From Paulownia fortunei (taxonomy: Eukaryota > Streptophyta > Magnoliopsida > Lamiales > Paulowniaceae), in contig CM033124.1 of assembly GCA_019321725.1 (NCBI GenBank), positions 11,656,001 to 11,720,000 on the forward strand: 64,000 nucleotides of DNA. The letters are read 5' to 3'. Under the pieces are notes generated by a model. That model was given only the letters and a program-made list of their open reading frames with translations, did not search any database and had not been told where the DNA came from. Below, piece after piece: positions 45,650 through 56,090 of the stretch. Every line of letters begins with the position of its first letter. Positions within the stretch are counted from its first letter, which is position 1. The position numbers and the translations under genes were made by a program.

Positions 45650-47199
45650 AATTTCATATTATATTGATGTGATATATTTATCATTTAGTGTAGCTTTCCC
45701 ACTATGTGCTCCTCTCTAACAAATAAAATTACACCACTTAACATACATACTACGATCTCATAATCACATTCTGATCATATTTTTAAGTATGAAATGATTC
45801 CTTCAATTATTGATTTAATTTAAAAATATTAATTTTAAATAAATCTATTCACCCAAACTATTCAATGTTACGGCCAATTATATTTATTGTCTAGCATAGT
45901 ATTTTTTGTTTTTCAATTACTTGGGAAGACAGTCATAACAAAAGATAATCTAGTAAAATGTTGTACTTATTATGAGTGCGTCATAGATTTTTTTGAAATT
46001 CATGGTGAAAAACTTAATCTTCAAATACACAAACAAACAAATATGCAAATATACGCGTAAAGTATGATTAAAATAAATAGTTCGGAATTGAGACTAGAAT
46101 TTGTTTTGTATATCTATAATGCCTATATCACTCTTAAACTATGTTAAAAATTCTTTAACATGTGTTTACTACAAACTTAAAGTATGCAATAATGGCATAA
46201 TGTTGATATTTATATAGGTTACTGATCTCTATTATGTTAAATACATGACAACAACCAACACAACTATTCAACTTTAAATTAGGTTTCAAAATGAATTTAA
46301 AAATATTAAAAAAATTCTCATAGTTCCAAACGAATTTAAATTATTAAAAATCTTCTCGTAGTAGCCTAGTATTATTTATTTGATGATTAAAGGATTCATT
46401 TTAAAAGTACGAATCCACTGTAAAGTTCAAGTTCAAAAAGTGCATGAAAACCAAATGTACTTTTTTACTCAAATGTAATTGAGTATACTATAAGAACATA
46501 TATTTAATTAGTAGATGAGAGGGGAATACCTATTAATTGCAAATTTAAGTAGTTTGTGTATGATTTATTTGGCTACTTTGTTTCTTTATAAAAAAAATTC
46601 CTAATTGGTGTCATCCTACATTGGTTTATTGTTTTTTCTAGTTCAGCCAGTCTAAACTTATTCACAATGCATTTAGATCTTGGATTTTAGCAAGAAAAAT
46701 ACCAAAAAAAACCTATTTCACACACTCTAAATAATTCTTTAATTTCAAAATTTCTCTATTTTCTTTTCCTCCCTGTAATCCAAAAGTACAAAAATAACCA
46801 TAATGTCAAGAAGTTATTTTCTTTTGTATCAAGCAAAGGTGTAATTGATCCCAATTACTAATTCTATCTCCTATTTCAACATCATTTATACCATTTACAC
46901 ATATTAAATAATATTATTAACATACATGTAGTATATACTTAACTTATATATTATTAAAATAAAAAATAAAAAACATCATTTGTAGAACATCATTTGCAAC
47001 TGAGCATCAGAACTGGATTGTGAAATGTGGGCTGCGCTGTAATTGATGACAGGCAACAGGTAAAAGTTAACCCTGTTTCTTTATTTAGCACTTCAACATT
47101 ACAATTTGCAAATTCCCATTACACAACTTCAACATCCTTTACTCACCCAAAAACCGGAAAAGAAAAGAAAAAACAACACCCACTTTAACAGAGGTATAG

Positions 47200-47209
47200 G
47201 ATACTTCTA
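47200..47209. repeat. MULE target-site duplication, left copy
   Basis: GATACTTCTA precedes the element and GATATTCTA (55374-55382) follows it. In the uninterrupted unit B the site reads GATACTTCCA (58707-58716). The right copy has lost one base. Confidence 0.8.
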
Positions 47210-47290
47210 GGCTTTTTTAGTAAAATATTATAATTTATTAAAATATTTATTAAAATACCGTATAATGAAAGAAAATTACCGAATTATAGT

Positions 47291-47395
47291 AAAGCGTTAT
47301 TTGTAATAACGCTTTCAATTATTTATTTTTTATTCAATTTGAAAGCGTTACTTAAAGTAACGCTTTCAAAATCAAAAATTTGAAAGTAACGCTTT
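47291..47395. repeat. MULE left-end palindromes
   Basis: Two near-perfect palindromes with five-base spacers: AAAGCGTTAT-N5-ATAACGCTTT at 47291-47315, and AAAGCGTTAC-N5-GTAACGCTTT at 47342-47366 with an extra G/C pair outside. A lone half, TAACGCTTT, lies at 47387-47395. They match those at the right end. Confidence 0.9.
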
Positions 47396-47578
47396 CAATT
47401 CTTAACTTAAGTAATTAATATATATATACATGATACGCCAATTATGTATATTTTATAATTTATTTATATTATGTGTATTTAGTATTTATGTAAATATAAA
47501 AGTTAGATTTTTAAAAAAAATTAAACAACAATTTAAAAAATTATTATATAAATGAATGGAGTAATAAAATTAAATATA

Positions 47579-50029
47579 TTATATACAATAATCAGTAATG
47601 TCCGCCAGTACCACAACCACGTGGTCGCCTATTTCTATGCCCTCTAGCTCTGTCTCCCTATTTTGTGCAACAGTATCAAAATACTGTGATATCTCATCAG
47701 TTTGCGAATTATCATCTACATATGTATTATGATAACTCGATGAAGAGGTATCATGGATATGATCTCGATACATTGATGTCATTGGAGGGAATGGAACAGG
47801 AGAGATATTAAACTCCGGACGTGATACATTTTCAGGCATCAATCCCAAGCCAAGATTAAGTTGTACCTGCGAGTACGTATACGCTGTCGGATCATAAGGA
47901 GTGAAAGGAAAATAATCCTCCGATACTGGGACTGGTCTATAAACATCATCAGAAGAGACAAGCAATGTAGAAGGCCCGGCTACATCTGCTGCTGGAGGAC
48001 AGTGATATGATGTTGAAGCATGGCCGGTGAAAGGAGGTATCTGAGTCCGACTGGTGGTATCACCCTCTACTGAGCTACTGGACCTCTGAGTACGGCCCCT
48101 CCTTCTCCTATTTATCGTAGTCTGTGTATCATCTGGTGGTTGTGGTTGTTCCGAAGGCATTTGCGAAGGCAAATCTCGGCTGACGAGGAGGGTTGCGGCC
48201 TGCTCACCAACAGAAATATATCGCTCCAATAATGAATTAGCTGCAGTCAAATCCTCAAGGGCCTCATCCGAGCACTTATACTAAGAGATGTCAACTGATC
48301 AGCCTAAAATACATATAAAATCATAATATAAATATATATGATATAAAATAACTCAAAAATATAAATATATGAAATATCAATTTACGTACCAAAAATTGCA
48401 TCAAAGATGCATCCCCAACTTGATAGCCTGTAGTCTGAACTCTATTGGCAGGCGATATAAAACGACGTGTAACTCTGTCATACCACTCATCATATCCATC
48501 ATCTCTAGTGACTGTATCTCTAATGAGTGGTCTACGCACAATAGTCTCAAATCTTCTAATCCATGCACTAATGTACTGTATGTGATGAGCTTCCCAGTCA
48601 AATCTATATACCCCCTACGGTCAAATCTATGCAAATCTGTGTCACGATCCTGTGGAAATGGAGGGATGTTTTGTATCATCCCAAACTGTCGAAGAACCCT
48701 CTCAGGATGGTGCATCTCAACTCGCGCATAGAAGATCAATGGACATGTGGACGTCCAAAGTTGGGGACTACAATATGGTGGCAACTCAGTAATGTATTGA
48801 GAAGTCATATCATATGGTTGCCAAATGAACTGTAAAAAGAAAAAATAGATATTAATAATATATTGCGGGTGATGGCAAATAAAACTTCATTATAAGTTTG
48901 TTGACCTGGTGTGGCATCATAGCATCAAACATCTCTCGAAAGATGCGCACAGAATATCGAGTAGTATGACCATAAGTCATCACCGTATTCCACCTGTAAT
49001 TATTTATTTACATTAACATAATAAAAAAATAAATATACAAAAAAGTAATAATTAAATTTTTTTACCGTGCACCATAGGGAGGATTAGGAAGTACATGCTC
49101 TAAATCAATCTCCCAGGGCTCTAAATCTACACGTGATTCTAGAACAACAGGTGTAATAGGCGTTATCCTAGACCACGCCCAAATCTGAAAGAATTGAAAT
49201 TCACATCAATACAAAATATGATAAAGATGTATTAAATTATAAAATAAATATGTATTAATTTTACCTGTAATAATTGTAATGCACCACCAATATTGCATTT
49301 TGTTTTGGAGCATGCTGTACACAACTCACGATATAAAAAAGCCAATACAGCACTACCCCAGCTGTACCCACTAACTTCATCAACATTCTCAAATTTTGGC
49401 AGATAAAGTAACGGGATTGAATTTCCTGATGAATCAGGACACATAACACCACCAAATAACATGAATGCACATGCACGGGCGTACTGGTGTACATGCTCCT
49501 CATCACTGTCATCAGTCACAGGATGCTGTCTCATATGTTGTGCGAGGGCGGTGGTATATAGACGTGCCCCCCTAAAATGCTCGGGCGCAGGATGAAATCC
49601 TAAAGTAACCTCACAGTACTGCACCCACTGTGGTATAGACATCTCGTGATCTACACCTGTGACTGGACGACCATCAATAGGAAGGCCCCAAATAACTGCA
49701 ACATCCTGTAATGTAATTGTGGCCTCGCCTACTCGAAAATGAAAAGTATGTGTCTCTCGGCGCCATCTCTCCACCAAAGCGGTAATCAAGTGATAATCAG
49801 CAATGAAACGTCCACATCTATACACACCATAAAATCCCATATGATGTAATATAGTAAGCACGCGTGCATGTGGGTGCACCTGATCAAATAGCTGCCAAAA
49901 AGGACCATCAGCCCGTCTCCCATGTAATATCTCATCAATCGTCCCTGTCATCACAATCTCAGATCTATGCTGTGACTGCATAGATAACAAACTCGGATCA
50001 CGTGGCCCATATACTTGTGTCAAATCCAT
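47579..50029 (-). pseudogene. Plant mobile domain (PMD, MAIN-like) gene of the MULE, broken
   Basis: PMD proteins (MAIN/MAIL1 type, also annotated as 'serine/threonine-protein phosphatase 7 long form homolog') occur as host genes and in retrotransposons and MULEs; their role in the element is unknown. Exon 1, 50029-49265, encodes 255 residues from MDLTQVYGPRD, with HHMGFYGVYRCGRF, FHFRVGEATITLQDVAVIWG and GLPIDGRPVTG, and ends LQLLQ before GTAAAA. Exon 2 is 49184-49066 (IWAWSRI.., YGAR), exon 3 48993-48906 (WNTVMTYGHTTRYSVRIF.., MMPHQ), exon 4 starts near 48829 (FIWQPYDM) and ends before GTACGT at about 48390, and exon 5 starts near 48302. Joining the frames needs a one-base change near 48610, near 48275 and near 47650. 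The true C-terminus RGCGTGGHY is in the shifted frame. Confidence 0.82.
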
Positions 50030-50349
50030 CCTGCAAGTTAGAATATTTTATATTAATGAAACCATGAAAGTAATAATAAATTTATGACATGATTCAAATA
50101 TAAATAATACATATGTAATGAGAATAAGTGTTTACCAATTAGTATTCTGATTATTCTAACCACAATTACAAATAATTACATCAATTAACTGCATGATAAA
50201 TACTTTGAAAATGAGTATTATGATCATTCCAATCATGAATAATAAAAATAAGTGCATTACAAATATTTGGCATTAAAAACCTCAATATAATAACATGTTA
50301 ATACAAATTTTAACTTGTACAATGAGTCAGCCCTAAAATGGAGCAAAGT

Positions 50350-53020
50350 TCATGACTGAGACTGTGTCGAATATTGTTGTTGGCGAGCTTGTTGTCTCGC
50401 ACGAGTTTGTGCCCAATCCATTTCATTTGGGATGCGAGAAGTTCGATTTCTGCCTCGATTAGGAATAACTCGTAAAGTGCTATCATGATATAGCTCAAAA
50501 TCAGGTGTGTCCCAATAATTTTCATCCATGTATGGCTTAAATACACCAACATATGTTTGTCTATAACTCTGTATGTTGTAATACGGTTTCACGAGCACTG
50601 CAGAGTTAAGCTTGTAAGCAGCACACACCTTCTGAGCATGAGAGCACGGAATCCCAAACAACTTCCATTTGCCGCATGTACAATCCCTTAACATTAAATT
50701 CACAACGTGTCTATGACCCCCATGTCCACTTCCATGGTGCGTTTGTGTGATAACGGAAGCTGACTGCTGATTATGGTCAAATATGGTTACAATATGATGT
50801 AATGAGTGTGCCTCCCAATGCTTGTATTTCTTATATGCATAATCAGTCCATATTTGATTATTTTGCATCATCCTATCTGCCTTCAGCACCCGTTTATGGA
50901 AAAATTGAGCACATCGATGAAATGTTATATCCACTATAGTTGTGAGTGGAAGACGACGAGCACCTTTTAATACTCCATTGATGCATTCAGACATGTTGGT
51001 GGTTAGAAGTCCGCCTCGCCACCCTCCATCATGAGCAAATGCCCATTTTTCCTTGTCAATCTCTGTCAAGTATGTAAATGCTTGTGGCTTAATGCTTTTA
51101 ATCTCCTCAAGAGCCTTCTCAAACTTACTTATTTGATGTGTAGTACCAGTTCTATAACATAAGTCCCTCAATTGTATATTCTTGAAATGATTGTTGAAGT
51201 TTGAGCATACGTGCCTCAAGCAAAATCGATGCACACCACGAAGAAGTGTGAAGTCAGGTACACTCTCAACTGCTCGAAGGATGCCAGGATGTCGATCAAA
51301 ATTAGACACATACCTTCAACCCCTTGTATAATATGTTTGCTCAACATCTGTAGAAACCACTTCCAAGACATAGTAGTTTCTTCATCGACAATTGCAAATG
51401 CAAGAGGCAAAACCTGTTGGTTTCCATCCATAGCAACTGCAATCAACATTTTATGTTTGTATTTTGTGTATAAATGGGTTCCATCGACACTTATGACTTT
51501 GCGACAGTGATGAAATCCCTCTATACATGGCTTGAAGGCCCAAAAGACATATTTGATTATCTTTTGTCTTGGATTTCTGGTGTCTTTATGATCCCACTCA
51601 ACAACAGTCCCCTCATTCGACTTTTGTAGAGCTCTCATAAACTTAGGAAGTTTCTGCACTGAGTTTTCCAAGTCCCATACACATTTTCTCGTGTGCGTTT
51701 CAAGCTGTACCATGCTTTCGAATATGAAATCTCAAATCCCAATTTTTGCTTCACAAATTGCATGACATATTTTATCTGGCACATTGGATCATCCCGAACA
51801 ATCCCCACCAACAACGTAGCAATATAATTTTTATCTAAATTGTGGTGGTCAACTGACATTCTATCAATCATACATGTGTGGTTCCCCCCATACCTTGTTA
51901 TTTTAAACATGCCAAGATTTGCTTTTAGTGACGCTCGAAGCTCCCATCTACACCACATATCTGTTCTGCTATGTTTGCATACTACTTTCCATAGCTTCGG
52001 CGTACTCTCAACCACACGATACTCTCGTCTCGCAAAGCGGATGGAAAAATCTTTTACTGCAGATATCAAGTGCTTCTTATCCTTAAAAATCATACCCACA
52101 TCAAGAACCCCTCTATTTGAATCATAAAACTTACCACAGTCCCCAGTTGAAATAAAAGTAGAGTCTGCATATACCTCTGGATAAGTAGTAGAGATGAATG
52201 GGATCGATGGATGAAGTATATGTTCATTTGAGCTGGAAGGTATTGCTGCACTGACTGGGAGTTCAGACTGTGACGATGTCCCCTGACCATGTGATGACAA
52301 TGTATTCAACATGATATCAACATCAACATCATCCTCATTATCATTAGGAATTGGATGCTCAACCTCGTCTGGTTCAGAATCACTAGGTATGTTGGGCCCA
52401 AAACTGTCTGCTATTGGATCATTAGCATCATCAGGTTCAGCATCAGGGATGTACTCCGTGTATGCATTATCAGCTTCTCTCATGCTACTTGATTCAATAT
52501 TGTACTGCCCAATACCAAAATTTGCATATGCAGATGTAGAAGCACCCACGTATAGGTCATCAATTCCAACAGTTGACATTCCTTGTGTCACCATAGAAAG
52601 ATCCACAACAGTGTCTTGGGCTAAAAGAGACATATACGAGCCCCATTCCTGATTCATCATCATTTCTGGAGGAGCAACACTATGGTGAATTTGTTCTTTC
52701 TCAACATAAATATCCATATTATTAATTTCAGCCTCTGGATCCAAGAAAAACCCTAGACTGTCATCGTCGGTTATCTCCACAATTGATTCTTTTATCCGTT
52801 GCATGTAGACTTGTGAAAATTTAGCAAACACTTTCAACGAGAATTGATTGCTATCAATGCGGGTGCGTTCATACAATTTTGATAATAATTCCGAAAAGGT
52901 TGTTGTACGAGAAATTCTCATATATGCAATTGGAAGACGGTCATATGTAACAGTCCAATAATCTTGTGACACTTGACCTCCCGTATACACCATAACTGTA
53001 ACTTTTCTTTGAGATGCCAT
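50350..53020 (-). pseudogene. MURA-type Mutator transposase, two frameshifts
   Basis: Transposase of the MULE, about 890 codons. Starting at MASQRKVTV (53020; an in-frame Met seven codons earlier is possible), the N-terminal 110 residues are followed by an acidic stretch (about residues 190-250, rich in Asp/Glu/Pro). The MuDR DNA-binding domain begins near 52065 (VGMIFKDKKHLISAVKDFSI.., HSRTDMWCRWELRA). One base is lost near 51675-51690, after which VISVDGTHL carries the first catalytic Asp (51485-51483). A second loss near 51297-51300 separates it from FDRHPGI (second Asp). The catalytic Glu is in NMSECINGVL (50988-50986). The SWIM zinc finger CTCGKWKLFGIPCSH lies at 50682-50638. The catalytic triad is complete, so only the two single-base losses disable it. 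Confidence 0.9.
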
Positions 53021-53041
53021 ATCTTCAAAAATTAAATGCAA

Positions 53042-54930
53042 TTATTCATTAGTAAATTCGTAATGGTGATTTTCAAATAATTATTTTCTTAAATTAATTT
53101 AATAAACATATTTATTAATTATATTATTGTATATAAATATTATATTTATCTATTTTCAAAATAATAATATATTTAATTTATTTATTTATATTTATTTAAT
53201 TTTTTATTAATTTTCAAACCCCATTTATTAATTATATTATTTGTATATAATAATAAATTCCTATTAAAATATCTATTTATTAATTATATTATTTGTATAT
53301 AAATATTATATTTTATCTATTTTTAAAATAATAATATTTATCTATATTTTAACTATGTTTATCTATTTTTAAAATAATAATATATTTTATTTATTTATTT
53401 ATTTATTTATTTATTGATTTTCAAACTCCCATTTCTTATTTTAATCACTAAAAATTCTTTAACTTAGTTCTCTTGTGCCCCAGACCAAATCAAAATATTA
53501 ATCTTATATTTAATTAGTCAAAAAAAAGATTTCGACATGCACAAAAAATTTAAAGAGATTTAAATGTATATTTTAAAATAAAAAATATACTTATATTAAA
53601 TCCTATCTTCTTGAATATTTAAAGAGAACATGCAAATTTAGATATGAAATATAATGATTACTAATAGAAAAAAAATATAGTTTTTGAAATGCATAAATTA
53701 TTATAATTAAGTAAAAGATAAAAATTAAAGTTCAATTACTAAATAGCAACTACAGTGAATTTGGCCATAAAGGTATGTTTGGTACATATTGAAAAGTTAA
53801 AGTATCAAATTGATACGCTTAAAAGTTTAGGTTCCAAAAATTGGTACAAGATAAATTTAAGGGCGTTTCAAGGAGAAATTAAAAAAGTAGTAAGGGGCAA
53901 AATTTCTAAGACGGGAGTACAAGTGAAGTGCGTGTCTCTAACACGGTGTCGTTTGGTTAGTAGCTGCGGGTCGTTTTGGGATTATGGAGTTGGTTCGAAT
54001 GTGGATTAAGGCTATTAAGGGAGCAAGCTAATCTTGAGGTGACAAGTGGCGAGAATCTGCAAAGAGGGGGAATTGATACTGTATATATTCTGCAAATAAT
54101 ATTTTTGCAATAGACTAATTCTGGGATGAAATGGATTTCTCCTTCCTGTCTCTCTCTACATTCCATTCTTTCTTCCTTATTCTATCCTATACGTATTATC
54201 AAGTATAATTCTATATTGATTTGGTTTATAATATTATATTTATCTATTTTAAAATAATAATATATTTTATTTATTTATTTATTAAATAATTAATTTTCAA
54301 AACCCTATTTCTTATTTTATTCACTATCTACAATTATTAATAATTAATTAAAATATTATATTTCATAATAAAATTAAATTTTTAATATATATTTTTTAAC
54401 AGAAAAGCTTTTGATGTACATTTTATTTTTATAATGTACCTACAGAGTATTATTTTTAATTGTTATTGGTGTTTTAATTAGTCCCAACATGAATAAATTG
54501 TTAATATAACATATTATCAAATCAAATCAAACAAAACAAGGATTAATAAAAAAATTATTGTTATCTCTCTAATATTTAAATTAACAATAAAATAATTTCT
54601 AACATCTGAACTTCAAAATATAATGCATACTCAATTAAATAATTTAAAAAAATTAATACTTAAATAATTAATTTACAAATGATAATATTAAAAAAATAAT
54701 AATTACCTTTTTAATTTGATCGTGGTCGCCGTTGTCGCCACCCCGTCGCTGCTATCGTTGTTGTTGCCGCCGCTGCTTCGCTTGGTTGGTGAAGAAAGAA
54801 AATAGTAACAAAAGATTGAAATAAGAAGAAGACGAAGATGAAGAAAGAAAGTTGGGAGGATAAATAGTTAAGAAGGAGTAGAAGAAGAAGAAGGAGTGAA
54901 GAAGAAAAGAAAACCCGTGAATCTGTGAAC
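53042..54930. other. MULE upstream region with AT-rich repeats
   Basis: Non-coding DNA between the transposase start and the right palindrome array. Blocks around ATTATATTATTTGTATATAA and TTTTTAAAATAATAATAT repeat three or four times in 53110-53460, and TTCAAA..CCCATTTCTTATTTTA..CACTA occurs at 53417-53450 and again at 54295-54325. The 0.75 kb between those two copies may be an insertion. A GC-rich island at about 54720-54790 followed by a GAAGAAGA-rich stretch to 54920 looks like a transcript leader. Confidence 0.5.
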
Positions 54931-55000
54931 CGTGAAAAAAAAGCTGGTAAAATAATTCATAGTACAACAAAATTTCAAAAAAAAAAATTGTACAACAAGA

Positions 55001-55293
55001 AAAGCGTTACCGCATATAACGCCTTCCTTTCAAATCCGGTCAAAGTTTCATTGATTGATGTCTGCATTGACAGATACAGATTCTGTAAATTCCTGAAAAG
55101 TTACAAAGAAAGCGTTACCCCCGATAACGCTTTCTTTCTTTAATTATTTTGACAGATTCTGAATTCTTTATTAATACATTAATTAAAGGTAAAGCGTTAT
55201 TGGGGTAATCATGTTGAAAGCGTTACCAAATAACATTTTCTTTAACAATTAAAAAAAATAAATAAATAAATACGTCGTCTAAAATAACGCTTT
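55001..55293. repeat. MULE right-end palindromes
   Basis: AAAGCGTTAC-N5-ATAACGCCTT at 55001-55025 (one arm mismatch), AAAGCGTTAC-N5-ATAACGCTTT at 55109-55133, half sites AAAGCGTTA at 55191-55199 and 55217-55225 (the latter facing a degenerate TAACATTTT), and TAACGCTTT at 55285-55293. They have the same arm sequence and five-base spacing as the left end. Confidence 0.9.
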
Positions 55294-55373
55294 ATTATAA
55301 ATTTCTAAACCAAAATATTTTATGATATTTTTAATAATTATTTTATTAAATATTAATAATTTGACAAAAACCC

Positions 55374-55382
55374 GATATTCTA
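55374..55382. repeat. MULE target-site duplication, right copy
   Basis: GATATTCTA, matching 47200-47209 with one base lost. Confidence 0.75.
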
Positions 55383-55496
55383 CCTCCCAAGTATATGTGC
55401 AGACATGACACATCAACATTGTTCACGACAATGAAACTTATAAAAAACAAAAAACAGTAACAGTAAATTCGAAGCCGAGGAATTAATGATGAAAGC

Positions 55497-55972
55497 TTAA
55501 CCAGAGATGTCAATGGCCTTCACCTCAGGCTTCTTCACTTCCTCCTTTGGCACCGTTACTGTCAGCACCCCATTCTCCATGCCCGCCTTCACCTGATCCA
55601 ACTTCGCATTCTCCGGCAGCCTGAATCGGCGGAGGAACTTCCCGCTGCTCCTCTCCACACGGTGCCACTTATCGTTCTTCTCCTCCTGCTCCTTGCTTCT
55701 CTCCCCTGATTTGGAGAATTCTACCATCCTCAACCTCCACCTCACTTCCTCTTTCTTCAATCCCGGCACATCCACCTTGAAGACATGGGCCTCCGGCGTT
55801 TCTTTCCAGTCTATGCGAGCGTTAGCCACGGCGTTGGTTTCTTGGGCGGAGGACGGGTGATTGGCGACGGTGGTGGAGAAAGGGAAGCCCTCAAAGGGAT
55901 CCCAAATATCCAAAGAAAAAGGATCGAAGACGTTGCTGCGGCTGTTGCCAAGAAGCTTGGAATTAGAGACAT
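55497..55972 (-). pseudogene. sHSP4, class I small heat shock protein with frameshifts
   Basis: Paralogue of sHSP5 in duplicate unit A. The start is at 55972 (MSLIPSF). One A is missing from the run at about 55949-55953, so the frame diverges after residue 7. The normal frame resumes from [12 protein letters not shown] (55913). Within the alpha-crystallin domain one base is missing near 55741 and two more near 55706, so about 13 residues after KKEEV read [12 protein letters not shown] instead of KVEVED..ILQIS before SGERSKEQ restores the family sequence. Total length is 476 bases, four fewer than a complete copy. The altered stretch covers core beta strands. [10 protein letters not shown] and AIDISG are intact. 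With the N-terminal break no normal protein can be made. Confidence 0.9.
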
Positions 55973-56045
55973 TTTAGCTTTCTGCAAAAACAATGGACGG
56001 CTTTTGTTTGATTGATAATTTGTTTGCTTGAAGGAGGACGACACA

Positions 56046-56090
56046 ATTTATAGGGTGAGTGGAGGATTCTCGCAGTTTCATGTAAATTCT
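56046..56090 (-). promoter_or_regulatory. sHSP4 TATA box and heat shock element
   Basis: TATAAAT on the minus strand at 56052-56046. On the plus strand TTC-AT-GTA-AA-TTC lies at 56077-56089, 24 bases above, with an additional TTC at 56067-56069. The promoter is intact although the gene is broken. The TATA box is only about 75 bases from the ATG, compared with 105-125 in the other copies. Confidence 0.75.

Larger units (their letters stand above)
47210..55373 (-). mobile_element. Mutator-like element (MULE) with transposase and PMD gene, 8.2 kb
   Basis: DNA transposon of the Mutator superfamily. The ends are inverted repeats: left GGCTTTTTTAGTAAAATATT and right, reversed, GGGTTTTTGTCAAATTATTA, both followed by AATTTATTAAAAT/ATTTAATAAAAT-type sequence. 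A 9-10 base duplication flanks it. Coding genes, both minus strand, are a MURA-type transposase (53020-50350) and a plant-mobile-domain gene (50029-47579). Each end also holds arrays of AAAGCGTTA palindromes. MULEs that carry a PMD gene are known in plants. Both genes contain single-base breaks, so the copy is probably inactive. It lies about 120 bases beyond the 3' end of sHSP4. Confidence 0.88.

Noticed and set aside
53755..54009. 84-codon plus-strand frame in the MULE upstream region
   Set aside because: No domain recognised; opposite to the transposase strand and without a promoter. It may be captured DNA, but coding function is unsupported.
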